From an uncultured Bacillaceae bacterium (GTDB lineage Bacteria > Bacillota > Bacilli > Bacillales > Caldibacillaceae), in NCBI GenBank assembly GCA_937951955.1, contig CALGAD010000145.1, positions 1-32,532 on the forward strand: DNA of 32,532 nucleotides. Direction: 5' to 3'. The notes beneath the pieces are model-generated. The model ran no database searches. It saw only the letters and a list, made by a program, of their open reading frames with translations, and had not been told where the DNA came from. Made by a program: the position numbers and the translations under genes. Shown here in pieces: positions 7,777 to 16,329 of this stretch. Every line of letters begins with the position of its first letter. Within the stretch, counting starts at the first letter, position 1.

Positions 7777-7972
7777 ATTTTTGGGGTGCTTTTTTATTGC
7801 GGAAATAAAGAAATAAGTAACGTAACCCGGATCCGGTATCGATGGTGGCAAGGATAATTAACAGATAGACAAAAATCCCCCATCCATTAATCCGCACTTG
7901 ATGGATGGCAAATAAAGTAAAGATGATGCCAAAGACGATATAAAGAATAGAAGTCGTTAATAATGCTTTCAT
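7775..7972 (-). CDS. ydiK: Small membrane protein, YdiK-like
   Basis: The 65-residue product begins MKALLTTSILYIVFGIIFTLFA and has two hydrophobic stretches with a short polar turn between them, ending in a basic tail. It matches YdiK of B. subtilis (DUF4305) in size, topology and place between tatC and the CPBP gene. No function is known. The ATG at 7972 follows GGAGGG on the reverse strand; longer in-frame versions reach into unlikely sequence. Confidence 0.8.
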   Translation of the reverse strand: MKALLTTSILYIVFGIIFTLFAIHQVRINGWGIFVYLLIILATIDTGSGLRYLFLYFRNKKAPQK

Positions 7973-8049
7973 GGTTCCCTCCAGCTTGTTGTGGGATCGC
8001 GAGTGCCGGGTGCAAATCAACCGTGACACAAGTCCCTCTTACTATAAGT

Positions 8050-8119
8050 AATGAGCATCTGCGAGATTTTATGTAAAGATAGTCAGGCGTGCCTGTTTCA
8101 TTTAGATATTATGCTCATT
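8050..8119. repeat. Nested inverted repeats between ydiK and the CPBP gene
   Basis: AATGAGCAT (8050-8058) is the exact complement of ATGCTCATT (8111-8119). Between them lies a second palindrome, CAGGCGTGCCTG (8084-8095). The pair could fold as a cruciform or as an RNA between two co-oriented reverse-strand genes. No T-tract follows on the reverse strand, so it is not a standard terminator of the CPBP gene. Confidence 0.4.
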
Positions 8120-8134
8120 TTAACACGAACATCA

Positions 8135-8797
8135 TTAGAAGAAAAATGAATCGATCACAACAAACGCATTCATAAGGATATGGGCCGCAATGGGAACGAG
8201 TATCCGCTTTGTTTTATAATATAAAAATGTGAAAACAAGTCCAATTCCGGTGTATAGAAGAAAATGTTCCAGTTCCATATGGGCTAAGGCAAAAATGCAG
8301 GCGCTTAATAGAGCCGATATCCAGATATTGTAGCGATCGTATAAATAGCTGAAAATAATTTTTCGAAAAACGATTTCCTCTAAAACCGGCCCTAAAATGA
8401 TAATGACGATTACAAACTGGGGCATTTGGGCAATAACACTCAGCAATTGTTCGGTGTTTTCGGAACCGGCTTCAATGCCGAACCAGGATTCAATCGTAAT
8501 AGCGATTGTTTGAACAAAAATGGTTAAAAAAACCCCGATAATGACCCAGAGTACGGAAGGGACCAGGCCGCTTGCTTCCGGATGCCTTTGCGAAAAATCG
8601 TTGCGTAAATAAAAAAGAGCGATGATAAACGTTAAAGTAAAACTAAAGCTTAACCAAAGGACGAGCGCCAGGATGAACAGGTTTTCCGCCTCCACATTCG
8701 TGATTTCAAGAATTAAGGCCGTAGCATATGTCCCGACACCCGAAAGAAGTTGCATAATGAGATAGGCGATTAAGATAATTTTATATTCTCTTTTCAA
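8135..8797 (-). CDS. ydiL: CPBP family intramembrane metalloprotease (YdiL-like)
   Basis: The 220-residue protein is strongly hydrophobic with six to seven membrane segments and belongs to the CPBP (Abi) family, PF02517. Its active-site motifs are visible: LGPVLEEIVFRKIIF (the EExxxR motif), FALAHMELEHF, and HILMNAF near the end. Family members are membrane proteases or putative CAAX-type processing enzymes; the substrate is unknown. The start is a TTG at 8797 with GGGGGA seven bases upstream on the reverse strand. Its position between ydiK and groES matches B. subtilis ydiL. Confidence 0.9.
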   Translation of the reverse strand: MKREYKIILIAYLIMQLLSGVGTYATALILEITNVEAENLFILALVLWLSFSFTLTFIIALFYLRNDFSQRHPEASGLVPSVLWVIIGVFLTIFVQTIAITIESWFGIEAGSENTEQLLSVIAQMPQFVIVIIILGPVLEEIVFRKIIFSYLYDRYNIWISALLSACIFALAHMELEHFLLYTGIGLVFTFLYYKTKRILVPIAAHILMNAFVVIDSFFF

Positions 8798-8978
8798 GAT
8801 GTATTCCCCCAGATCGGTCCAATCAGTTCGAGTTTATCATCTATTTAACACTATTTTACATCGAAGCCCAGCATTAAAGAATGAAACAGTTTAAAAGCGT
8901 TCAAAGGTGCAAATAATTGGGTAATGTTGGCTATCTTTCCTGAAGGGAGAAAAATTGTAAAAATTTTTTTGTTGACAC

Positions 8979-9007
8979 TTGCAAAATTATCTTGATTTCA
9001 TTATTAT
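8979..9007 (+). promoter_or_regulatory. groESL promoter, SigA-like
   Basis: TTGCAA (8979-8984) and TATTAT (9002-9007) are separated by 17 bases, a fair vegetative promoter. A stronger -35 hexamer TTGACA lies at 8972-8977, but no good -10 sits at the right distance from it. Transcription would start around 9014, just before the CIRCE element, as expected for HrcA repression. Confidence 0.65.
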
Positions 9008-9018
9008 TATATATGGAC

Positions 9019-9045
9019 TTAGCACTCGATGAGGATGAGTGCTAA
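9019..9045. promoter_or_regulatory. CIRCE operator (HrcA binding site)
   Basis: The sequence is a perfect CIRCE: TTAGCACTC (9019-9027), nine bases, GAGTGCTAA (9037-9045). HrcA binds it to repress heat-shock chaperone operons, and GroE keeps HrcA active, closing a feedback loop. It lies 15 bases before the groES ribosome site. Confidence 0.98.
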
Positions 9046-9074
9046 CAAACAATTGATTGAGGAGGTTGTTTATT

Positions 9075-9356
9075 GTGTTAAAACCACTTGCAGATCGCGT
9101 CGTAATTGAAACTGTTGAAACCGAAGAAAAAACAGAAAGCGGTATTGTTTTACCGGATACTGCAAAAGAAAAACCTCAAGAAGGTATTGTCGTTGCTGTT
9201 GGTTCAGGAAAACTCCTTGACAACGGCGAACGCGCACCTTTAGAAGTTAATGTAGGCGATCGCATTATCTTCTCAAAATATGCTGGAACTGAAGTGAAAT
9301 ATAACGGAAAAGAATACTTAATTTTACGTGAAAGTGATATCATGGCTATCGTTTAA
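9075..9356 (+). CDS. groES: Co-chaperonin GroES
   Basis: GroES is the seven-subunit lid of the GroEL folding chamber. The 93-residue product begins MLKPLADRVVIE and contains the mobile loop ESGIVLPDTAKEKPQEG, the part that docks on GroEL. It ends YLILRESDIMAIV. The start is the GTG at 9075, nine bases after AGGAGG; an in-frame upstream ATG at 9057 would lie before the ribosome site and is rejected. The gene is controlled by CIRCE and is followed by groEL after 68 bases. Confidence 0.97.
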   Translation: MLKPLADRVVIETVETEEKTESGIVLPDTAKEKPQEGIVVAVGSGKLLDNGERAPLEVNVGDRIIFSKYAGTEVKYNGKEYLILRESDIMAIV

Positions 9357-9424
9357 TCGATTGTCACATTTATCATATCAGAAACATCCAATGAATGAAA
9401 ATACTAGCAAGGAGGTTTTATTAA

Positions 9425-11041
9425 ATGGCAAAGCAAATTAAATTTGGTGAAGACGCTCGCCACGCCATGTTACGTGGTGTTGATCAATTAGCAAATACAG
9501 TTAAAGTTACATTAGGTCCAAAAGGACGTAACGTTGTTCTTGAAAAGAAATTCGGATCCCCGTTAATTACGAACGACGGTGTAACGATTGCTAAAGAAAT
9601 CGAATTAGAAGATCCCTATGAGGATATGGGTGCAAAATTAGTGGCTGAAGTAGCCAGCAAAACGAACGATGTCGCTGGTGACGGTACAACCACAGCTACT
9701 GTTTTAGCTCAAGCTATGATCCGTGAAGGATTGAAAAACGTAACAGCTGGTGCGAACCCAATGGGTATTCGCAGAGGTATTGAAAAAGCTGTTTCCGTCG
9801 CTGTTGAAGAATTAAAAGCGATCTCCAAGCCGGTTGAATCCAAAGAAGCGATTTCTCAAGTAGGTGCCATTTCTTCCGGTGAGCAAGAAGTCGGTAACCT
9901 CATCGCTGAAGCTATGGAACGCGTTGGTAAAGACGGCGTAATCACCATCGAAGAATCCAAAGGCTTCGAAACCGAGCTTGATGTTGTAGAAGGTATGCAA
10001 TTCGATCGCGGTTACGTTTCCGCATACATGGTCACAGACCAGGATAAAATGGAGGCTGTGCTTGAAGAGCCTTACATCCTCATCACGGATAAGAAAATCT
10101 CCAATATCCAGGAAGTGCTTCCTGTCTTAGAACAAGTTGTTCAACAAAGCAAACCGTTATTAATTATTGCTGAAGACATTGAAGGGGAAGCATTAGCTAC
10201 ATTAGTTGTGAACAAATTACGCGGTACATTGAACGTAGTTGGTGTTAAAGCACCTGGCTTCGGTGACCGTCGTAAAGCCATGCTCGAAGACATTGCGATC
10301 TTAACGGGCGGAGAAGTGATTTCCGAAGACCTCGGTCTCGAATTGAAAAACACAACCATTAACCAATTAGGTCGCGCTGGTAAAGTTGTTGTTACGAAAG
10401 ACGACACAACGATCGTTGAAGGTGCTGGTTCCGCAGACAAGATTGCCGGCCGCGTAAACCAAATCAAAGCTCAATTAGAAGAAACGACATCTGATTTCGA
10501 TAAAGAAAAATTACAAGAGCGTCTTGCTAAACTTGCCGGTGGTGTCGCAGTCATCAAAGTTGGTGCTGCAACCGAAACCGAATTGAAAGAGCGCAAATTA
10601 CGCATTGAAGACGCCTTGAACGCTACTCGTGCTGCTGTTGAAGAAGGTATTGTATCCGGCGGTGGTACAGCCCTCATGAACGTTTATAAGAAAGTGGCTG
10701 CCATCGAAGCAGACGGCGATGTATTAACTGGTGTACGTATCGTACTTCGCGCCTTAGAAGAGCCGGTACGTCAAATCGCCGAAAACGCTGGACTTGAAGG
10801 TTCTGTAGTTGTCGAGCGCTTGAAAAACGAAGAAGTTGGCGTAGGCTTCAACGCTGAAACCAACGAATGGGTCAATATGATCGAATCCGGTATCGTAGAC
10901 CCGACAAAAGTAACCCGTTCTGCATTACAAAATGCGGCTAGCGTTGCTGCTATGTTCTTAACAACAGAGGCAGTTATTTCCGATATTCCGGAAGAAAATA
11001 AAAACAACGGTGCTGGAAGCCCAGACATGGGAATGATGTAA
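9425..11041 (+). CDS. groEL: Chaperonin GroEL
   Basis: GroEL forms the double-ring ATP-driven chamber for folding of cytosolic proteins. The 538-residue product is of normal length. It shows the ATP-binding TLGPKGRNVVLEKKFGSP and AGDGTTTATVLAQ segments and the later VEEGIVSGGGTALMN motif. The C-terminal tail PDMGMM is the usual Met-rich flexible end. The ATG follows AAGGAGG. Codon choice is biased toward common codons, as expected of a highly expressed gene. It is co-transcribed with groES and ends before a strong terminator. Confidence 0.98.
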   Translation: MAKQIKFGEDARHAMLRGVDQLANTVKVTLGPKGRNVVLEKKFGSPLITNDGVTIAKEIELEDPYEDMGAKLVAEVASKTNDVAGDGTTTATVLAQAMIREGLKNVTAGANPMGIRRGIEKAVSVAVEELKAISKPVESKEAISQVGAISSGEQEVGNLIAEAMERVGKDGVITIEESKGFETELDVVEGMQFDRGYVSAYMVTDQDKMEAVLEEPYILITDKKISNIQEVLPVLEQVVQQSKPLLIIAEDIEGEALATLVVNKLRGTLNVVGVKAPGFGDRRKAMLEDIAILTGGEVISEDLGLELKNTTINQLGRAGKVVVTKDDTTIVEGAGSADKIAGRVNQIKAQLEETTSDFDKEKLQERLAKLAGGVAVIKVGAATETELKERKLRIEDALNATRAAVEEGIVSGGGTALMNVYKKVAAIEADGDVLTGVRIVLRALEEPVRQIAENAGLEGSVVVERLKNEEVGVGFNAETNEWVNMIESGIVDPTKVTRSALQNAASVAAMFLTTEAVISDIPEENKNNGAGSPDMGMM

Positions 11042-11080
11042 TCCCTTAGGGAAGAGCACCTCCGTAACTCCCTAATATAA

Positions 11081-11122
11081 AAGGTTTCTCATAAGGAATT
11101 TCCTTGTGAGAAACCTTTTTTT
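11081..11122 (+). terminator. Terminator of groESL
   Basis: AAGGTTTCTCA (11081-11091) pairs perfectly with TGAGAAACCTT (11107-11117), and the inner AAGGA/TCCTT extends the hairpin. Seven T residues follow at 11116-11122. It lies 40 bases past the groEL stop. Confidence 0.93.
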
Positions 11123-11231
11123 GTCATAATAATGGGATCGGATTACTTCCCAATACTAAGTTGCTTTAACAGGTTTCTGTCCTAAAATAAGCTGCAACAG
11201 GTTGAACGGTTTAACAAAGAATGTGCTAGAA

Positions 11232-11765
11232 TTACCGGTTTTCGGCTTGAGGAAGCTTTTCATACGCCAGCTTCACGATGATCTCTTCATGCTGGGGATA
11301 TTTATCTAAAAGCTCCTTCTGTGTAAACAGTTCGAAGTCTTCATATGCGAAACCGGGGGCGACCATGCAGCCGACTAGTGAGAACGAATCTTTAGCGGCA
11401 ACGCTTGATCCGAAAATGCAATTTTTCGGAACGAGTACTTGTGGTTCCTCCCCATTATCAAGATCGAGCCCCAATTTCTTTTCGATGTAATTCCCCTCTT
11501 CATCAATAATATGAATCACGAGTGGACTTCCGGCATGGAAATACCATAATTCATCGGACTTTAAACGATGAAAATGGGACACATCGTTCGAAGTGAGTAA
11601 AAAGTAAATGCTCGTATACAGCTTCCGTTCGCCATTAAAGGCTCCGGGAAGGCTCTCTTTTGAAAGATAGCTGGAAGAGTGAAACGTATTTTTAAAATAG
11701 CCCCCTTCCTTATGGGGTTCGAGGCCGAGTTTTTTGATATAGTCCTGCGCTGTATATCCTTTCAA
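11232..11765 (-). CDS. Cupin superfamily protein (DUF985/cupin_5)
   Basis: The 177-residue product matches the cupin_5 family. It has LGLEPHKEGGYFKNTFHS near the N-terminus, then YFLLTSNDVSHFHRLKSDELWYFHAGSPLVIHII, where the HFH...E...W pattern is the cupin core. VGCMVAPGFAYEDFEL follows near the C-terminus. Members are often annotated as uncharacterised sugar- or metal-binding proteins, and no function is established. I favour the TTG at 11765 because AGGAGGG lies a few bases upstream. An ATG at 11783 would read through that ribosome site. It is a single reverse-strand gene between two forward operons. Confidence 0.85.
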   Translation of the reverse strand: MKGYTAQDYIKKLGLEPHKEGGYFKNTFHSSSYLSKESLPGAFNGERKLYTSIYFLLTSNDVSHFHRLKSDELWYFHAGSPLVIHIIDEEGNYIEKKLGLDLDNGEEPQVLVPKNCIFGSSVAAKDSFSLVGCMVAPGFAYEDFELFTQKELLDKYPQHEEIIVKLAYEKLPQAENR

Positions 11766-11891
11766 TGGGTATCCCTCCTGCAAATAATGTGGAATGCAAT
11801 AGTTTTACCATACATTTTTGTTCATGGCAAAACCTGAAAAAAGAAAGCGATTGATATTATATTTTTAGGAATTCTTTATATAAATCGCGCT

Positions 11892-11936
11892 ATTAACGAA
11901 CATTTAATAAGTTTATAATTATTAATGTTCGTATTT
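11892..11936. promoter_or_regulatory. Putative PurR operator (two inverted PurBoxes)
   Basis: ATTAACGAACATT (11892-11904) fits the Bacillus PurBox AWWWCCGAACWWT with one mismatch. Its inverted partner AATGTTCGTATTT (11924-11936) reads AAATACGAACATT on the other strand, also one mismatch. The boxes are 19 bases apart, slightly more than the usual 16-17. They end five bases before the -35 box of the purine transporter promoter, a position suited to PurR repression. The assignment rests on motif and context only. Confidence 0.6.
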
Positions 11937-11940
11937 TCTA

Positions 11941-11970
11941 TTGACAGCCCCCGATTTCTAATGGTACGAT
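11941..11970 (+). promoter_or_regulatory. SigA promoter of the purine transporter operon
   Basis: TTGACA (11941-11946) is a perfect -35 box, and TACGAT (11965-11970) is a fair -10 after an 18-base spacer. It lies directly downstream of the putative PurBoxes and about 25 bases upstream of the riboswitch aptamer, so the transcript would carry the whole riboswitch. Confidence 0.75.
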
Positions 11971-11994
11971 GCAATTGTAAAAATTAAAAACTGA

Positions 11995-12061
11995 TTCGTA
12001 TAATTCTGGGAATATGGCCCGAAAGTTTCTACCAAGCTACCGTAAATAGCTTGACTACGAG
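11995..12061 (+). ncRNA. Purine riboswitch aptamer, guanine class
   Basis: P1 is TCGTA (11996-12000) with TACGA (12056-12060). P2 uses GGG/CCC around AATATGG (12008-12020). P3 is CAAGCTA (12033-12039) with TAGCTTG (12047-12053). The core segments TATAAT, GTTTCTACC and CCGTAAA are those of xpt-type aptamers. The specificity base in GACTACG is C (12055), which selects guanine over adenine. AGCTTGACT (12048-12056) is the exact complement of AGTCAAGCT (12112-12120), giving an antiterminator that excludes both the aptamer and the terminator stem. It should therefore be an OFF switch when guanine is high. Confidence 0.93.
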
Positions 12062-12115
12062 GTTGAGTATATATGGAAAACAGTCGTTTGCTTCCATAAT
12101 TTACCTGCCCCAGTC

Positions 12116-12144
12116 AAGCTCCGGTATCGATCGGAGCTTTTTTA
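12116..12144 (+). terminator. Riboswitch-controlled terminator
   Basis: AAGCTCCG (12116-12123) pairs with CGGAGCTT (12132-12139), followed by a T-run to 12144. Its 5' strand is shared with the antiterminator formed with 12048-12056, so guanine binding should favour this hairpin and stop transcription before the transporter genes. Confidence 0.9.
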
Positions 12145-12291
12145 TTTAGCGTTTTTTTCGTAAAAGCTATGGATACACTATAAACAATGTTTCATGAAAC
12201 TTGTGGCCCCAATCATTGATGTACGAAGGCAGCTTTTAATTTTTTACAAAATCCATACATCTTTACAACAAGATCTTAGAGGAGGATTTTC

Positions 12292-13463
12292 ATGCACAAA
12301 AGTTTCAAAAAATATTAATACTAGTATCCATGGTTTTAATCGCCTTTGTTGCGGCAGCTTGTGGTAATAACGCAACAGATGAAAACGAAGGTGCAGGTAA
12401 TAATGAAGCAGGTACGGAACAAAAAGACGGATTGAAAATCGGCATTGTCTCCAGCCCATCTGGTGTAGATGACCGTAGTTTTAACCAAAACAATTACGAA
12501 GGTATTTTAGCCTTTATTGAAGACCATCCGGATGCAACGGTGAAAGCCGTTCGTGAACCGAGTGGTGACCCGACAGCTAGTGTACAGGCTGTAGCGGATA
12601 TCGTTGCTGACTATGATGTTATTGTCACACCAGGATTCCAATTTGCTGGAATTTCCCAATTGGCTGTGGAAAACCCGGATAAGAAATTTATCCTGGTGGA
12701 TTCCGAACCGGCTCCAGTTGGTGATCAAACGGAATTTGACAATATTTATGCGATGACCTTTGCTGAACAAGAATCTGGCTTCTTTGTCGGAGTTGCCGCA
12801 GCTTTAGAAACAAAAACAAATAAAGTTGCTGTTGTGAACGGAATTGCCTATCCTTCCAACGTTAACTATCAATTTGGCTTTGAATCTGGAGTAAATTATG
12901 CTAACAAACATCTTGGTACTGACGTAGAAATCGTTGAGCTTCCTGGTTATAGCGGTACAGATGTGAATAACAATGATGTCGGTGGTAACTATATCGGCAC
13001 CTTTGGTCCTGAAGGAATTGAAAATGCGAAAAAAATCGGTAACTCTTTGATTGAACAGGGCGTAGACATTATCTTCGTTGCCGCTGGTAATGCCGGTCAA
13101 GGTACCATTACCGCAGCAAAAGAAGCGAAAGAAGATGTAAAAATTATCGGTGCAGACGTTGACCAGTATGAAGACGGTCAAGTTGGCGATCGCAACGTGA
13201 TGTTAACAAGTGCGCTTAAAGTAATGAATCTGAACGTGGAAAGACAATTGAACGCGATTGTTGACGGAACCTTTAAAGGTGGAAACGAAGTTCTTCACGC
13301 CGATACCGATTCTACCGGTTATGTGAAAGAAGAAGGCCGTCACCAAATGACCGCAGAAACGATTGCCAAAATTGATGAAGTGTACGAAAAAGTGAAAAAC
13401 GGAGAAATCGTTCCGGCATCGAACTTCAACGGTCATACACCTGAAAACTTCCCGGGTTTATAA
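12292..13463 (+). CDS. nupN: BMP-family nucleoside-binding lipoprotein, frameshifted in signal peptide
   Basis: The protein is a BmpA/YufN-type substrate-binding lipoprotein for purine nucleosides. An intact frame runs from 12330 to 13463 and shows GIVSSPSGVDDRSFNQNNYEGI, DVIVTPGFQF and VGVAAALETKTNKVAVVNG. The good start (ATG 12292 after GAGGAGG) is in another frame and stops after eight codons. Adding one A to the A6 run at 12307-12312 would join them into a normal signal peptide with a VAAAC lipobox. As read, only a start at ATG 12330 without the basic n-region is open. It follows the guanine riboswitch and heads the nup operon. The defect could be a sequencing error, a mutation or slippage. 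Confidence 0.82.
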
Positions 13464-13498
13464 TAAGCGAATAAGAAAACTGTGAGGATTTCGCCCAT

Positions 13499-13550
13499 TA
13501 GAAGTTTATTATTCCCTGTTTAAGAAAAACTAGGGAATAATGAACTTCTA
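13499..13550 (+). other. Long intercistronic hairpin between binding protein and ATPase genes
   Basis: Bases 13499-13517 pair with 13532-13550 in 18 of 19 positions around a 14-base loop. Only a weak T-rich stretch follows. Such hairpins after solute-binding-protein genes often protect the upstream mRNA or partly terminate transcription, giving more binding protein than ATPase and permease. That role is inference from position. Confidence 0.6.
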
Positions 13551-13660
13551 TTATTTTTCCTGATAAATGGATTCTGTTTAAAAAGATTTAAGCATGGCAA
13601 CCTAAGTGATCAATATTCATAAAGGCAAATGGAATGTATGGAGGATAAAGGAGTCAAGTG

Positions 13661-15192
13661 ATGTCAGAATATATTGTTGAGATGAAGCATATAACGAAGC
13701 GATTTCCAGGTATTGTGGCCAATGATGATGTATCGATCAGTATTAAAAAAGGGGAAATCTTTGCGTTACTCGGTGAAAATGGTGCCGGTAAATCGACACT
13801 GATGAGTATATTAAGCGGAATGTATGAACCGGATGAAGGAGAAATTTATATTCGCGGTGAAAAAGTCGCCATTCAATCCCCGAACCATGCGGCGAAACTC
13901 AATATCGGCATGGTGCACCAGCATTTCAAACTCGTTCCCGATTATACGATCACGGAAAATATTATCCTCGGTATCGAGCCGATGAAGAAATTCGCCGGTC
14001 TTTTCTCCTACGTGGATATTCAAGGGGCGAATAAAAAGATTCGTGAACTATCGAAGCAATTTGGTTTAGAAGTCAATCCGACGAAACGGATTTCGGATTT
14101 AACGATTTCCATGCAGCAGCGGGTAGAAATTTTGAAGGTGCTGTACCGGGAGGCGGAAATTCTCATTTTCGATGAACCAACCGCTGTTTTAACGCCGCAG
14201 GAAATCGAGTATCTTTTGAATATTATTGAAGGTTTACGACAAGGCGGGAAAACAATCATTTTAATTACCACAAGCTCGATGAGGTGAAAAAGGTTGCGGA
14301 TCGTTGTGCGGTATTAAACAAGGGTAAACTTGTCGATGTGCTGGATGTAAAAACGACATCGGTTCGACATTTATCCCGTTTAATGGTCGGTCGGGAAGTG
14401 AACCTCGAAATGGAAAAGACTCCGGTAAACCTGCGCGATGAAGTCCTGCGCGTGGAAAATTTACGGGTGAAAAATAAAGACGGTATTGAAGTGGTCAAAG
14501 GCGTATCTTTTTCAATCCACGGCGGGGAAATTTTTGCGATCGCCGGTGTTGCCGATAACGGGCAGGTGGAAATTGCCGATGCCATCGCTGGTTTAACGAA
14601 GGTGAGTGGCGGCAAGATTTTCTTAAATGGAAAAGAAATTACCGATAGCAGCATCCGTGAACGGACGGAAGAAGGGATTTCGTATATTCCGGAAGACCGG
14701 CAAACATTCGGTCTCGTTTTAGATTTTGATCTGGCAACGAACCTTTCCCTGAAACAGTATTACCGGGAGCCGTTTTCCCATAAGGGCATTTTGAATCATG
14801 AAATCTTCACTTCCTTCGGTGAGCAATTAATCGGCAAATACGATATTCGCTCCGGTCAGGGAACGGCGACGCAAGTTCGTTCCATGAGTGGCGGGAATCA
14901 GCAAAAGGCAATTATCGCTCGTGAAATTGAATTGCAATCGGAGCTGATGATTTTCGTTCAGCCGACCCGGGGTGTGGATATCGGGGCGATTGAGAATATT
15001 CACCGGATGATTATCGAAGAGCGGGATAAAGGGAAAGCGATTCTCCTCGTTTCCCTGGAGCTGGATGAAATAATGAATATCGCCGATACGATTGCCGTTA
15101 TATACAATGGCGAACTGCAAAAAATTGCAAGTAGAGAATCGTTAACGAAAAATGAAGTCGGTGAGTATATGATGGGGGCAAAGCATGGATAA
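13661..15192 (+). pseudogene. nupO: Nucleoside ABC transporter ATPase, frameshifted
   Basis: This is a double-cassette ATPase of the YufO/RbsA type. The first cassette (13661-14287) has GENGAGKST and ILIFDEPTAVLTPQE, then breaks at the H-loop. The next frame, from about 14270 to 15192, continues with a degenerate second P-loop (GVADNGQVEI), SMSGGNQQKAIIAREI and FVQPTRGVDIGA. Restoring one C in the CC at 14268-14269 would read ITHKLDEVKKVADRC, the normal family sequence. The first signature reads LTISMQQR where relatives have LSVGMQQR. ATG 13661 follows AAGGAG by seven bases. Its end overlaps the permease start. Confidence 0.9.
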
Positions 15193-16329
15193 GAGAAATC
15201 ATTCAATTCATAGCGTACTACTTCGACCTATTCGTGATGAAAAATGGCAATCGATCACGATTCCACTCGTCGCAATCATCATTAGTTTAATCGCCGCGGC
15301 GATTGTGATTTTAATCATCGGCAGAAATCCCTTGCAAGCATTTTTAAACTTATTGCAAGGGGCGGGAATTGTGCCGAAACCCGTTTATGCGGGATATAAA
15401 AGTGTCTTAACGGACTTTTTACATTTGTTGAATGCGATGACGCCGCTTGTCTTTGCCAGTCTCGCGGTCATTATCGCTTTGAAAGCCGGATTGTTTAATA
15501 TCGGGGTTTCCGGTCAGATGCTTTTTTCCGGATTTCTTGCGACTATTTTAATCGGATACAGTGATTTCCATCCGCTTATTGCGAAACCGCTCGTTTTAGT
15601 AGTCGGAATCATTGCCGGTGGTCTTATGGCGGATTTGTCGGCTGGTTGAAACATCGCTTTAATATAAATGAAGTGGTGTCAACGATCATGTTGAACTATA
15701 TCACTTCTTACGTCATTAGCTTCTTTATCCATATGTATTATATCGATCCTGTATCGCGCCAATCGCGCTATATTTCCGATGCGGCCCGGTTGACCCTGAC
15801 GAATGTGGAAGCGGCCAATTTGAAAATGGAAATTCCGTTAGGCTTTGTTTTAGCGATTATCGTGGCGGTCTTATTAAAATTTTTCCTTGAAAAAACGGTC
15901 ACAGGTTTTGAAATCAAAACGGTCGGGGTCAATCAAAATGCCGCAAAATATGCGGGGATGAATGTCGGGAAAAATGTTGTTCTCGCCATGGTTCTATCGG
16001 GAAGCTTATCGGGGCTTGCCGGGGTTACCTATTATTTAGGCTATTTCTCTTCCATCCAGCCACGGGTGTTATCCGAAGTCGGTTTTAACTCCATTGCGGT
16101 AGCCTTGCTCGGTAATACCCATTCGATCGGGGTTATCTTTTCTTCCTTCTTAATCTCGGTTATTGATCAAGGAAGCACGTATATGAGTTCTCAGGCAGGC
16201 ATCAGGCAGGAGATTGCTTCGGTGATCGTCGGGTTAATTTTATTATTCAGTGCCTGTGGCACGTACTTGAAATATAAAGTGAATCAGTTAAAAGAACTGG
16301 AAAAGGATGGAAGGGAGAGTGATGCCTGA
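15185..16329 (+). pseudogene. nupP: Nucleoside ABC transporter permease 1, frameshifted
   Basis: The first part (15185-15649) encodes membrane segments of a BPD_transp_2 permease like YufP. It includes NAMTPLVFASLAVIIALKAGLFNIGVSGQM. The second frame (to 16329) continues with KHRFNINEVVSTIMLNYI and GMNVGKNVVLAMVLSGSLSGLAGV. The break is near 15632: one extra G in GCGGAT would read MAGFVGWLKHRFNINE and join the frames. The gene overlaps the end of the ATPase and shares one base with the next permease, so translation was probably coupled. With the break, only a protein lacking its C-terminal half would be made. Confidence 0.9.

Noticed and set aside
9812..11028. Several long reverse-strand frames inside groEL
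   Set aside because: They are mirror frames of a highly biased gene, with no ribosome sites and no known products.
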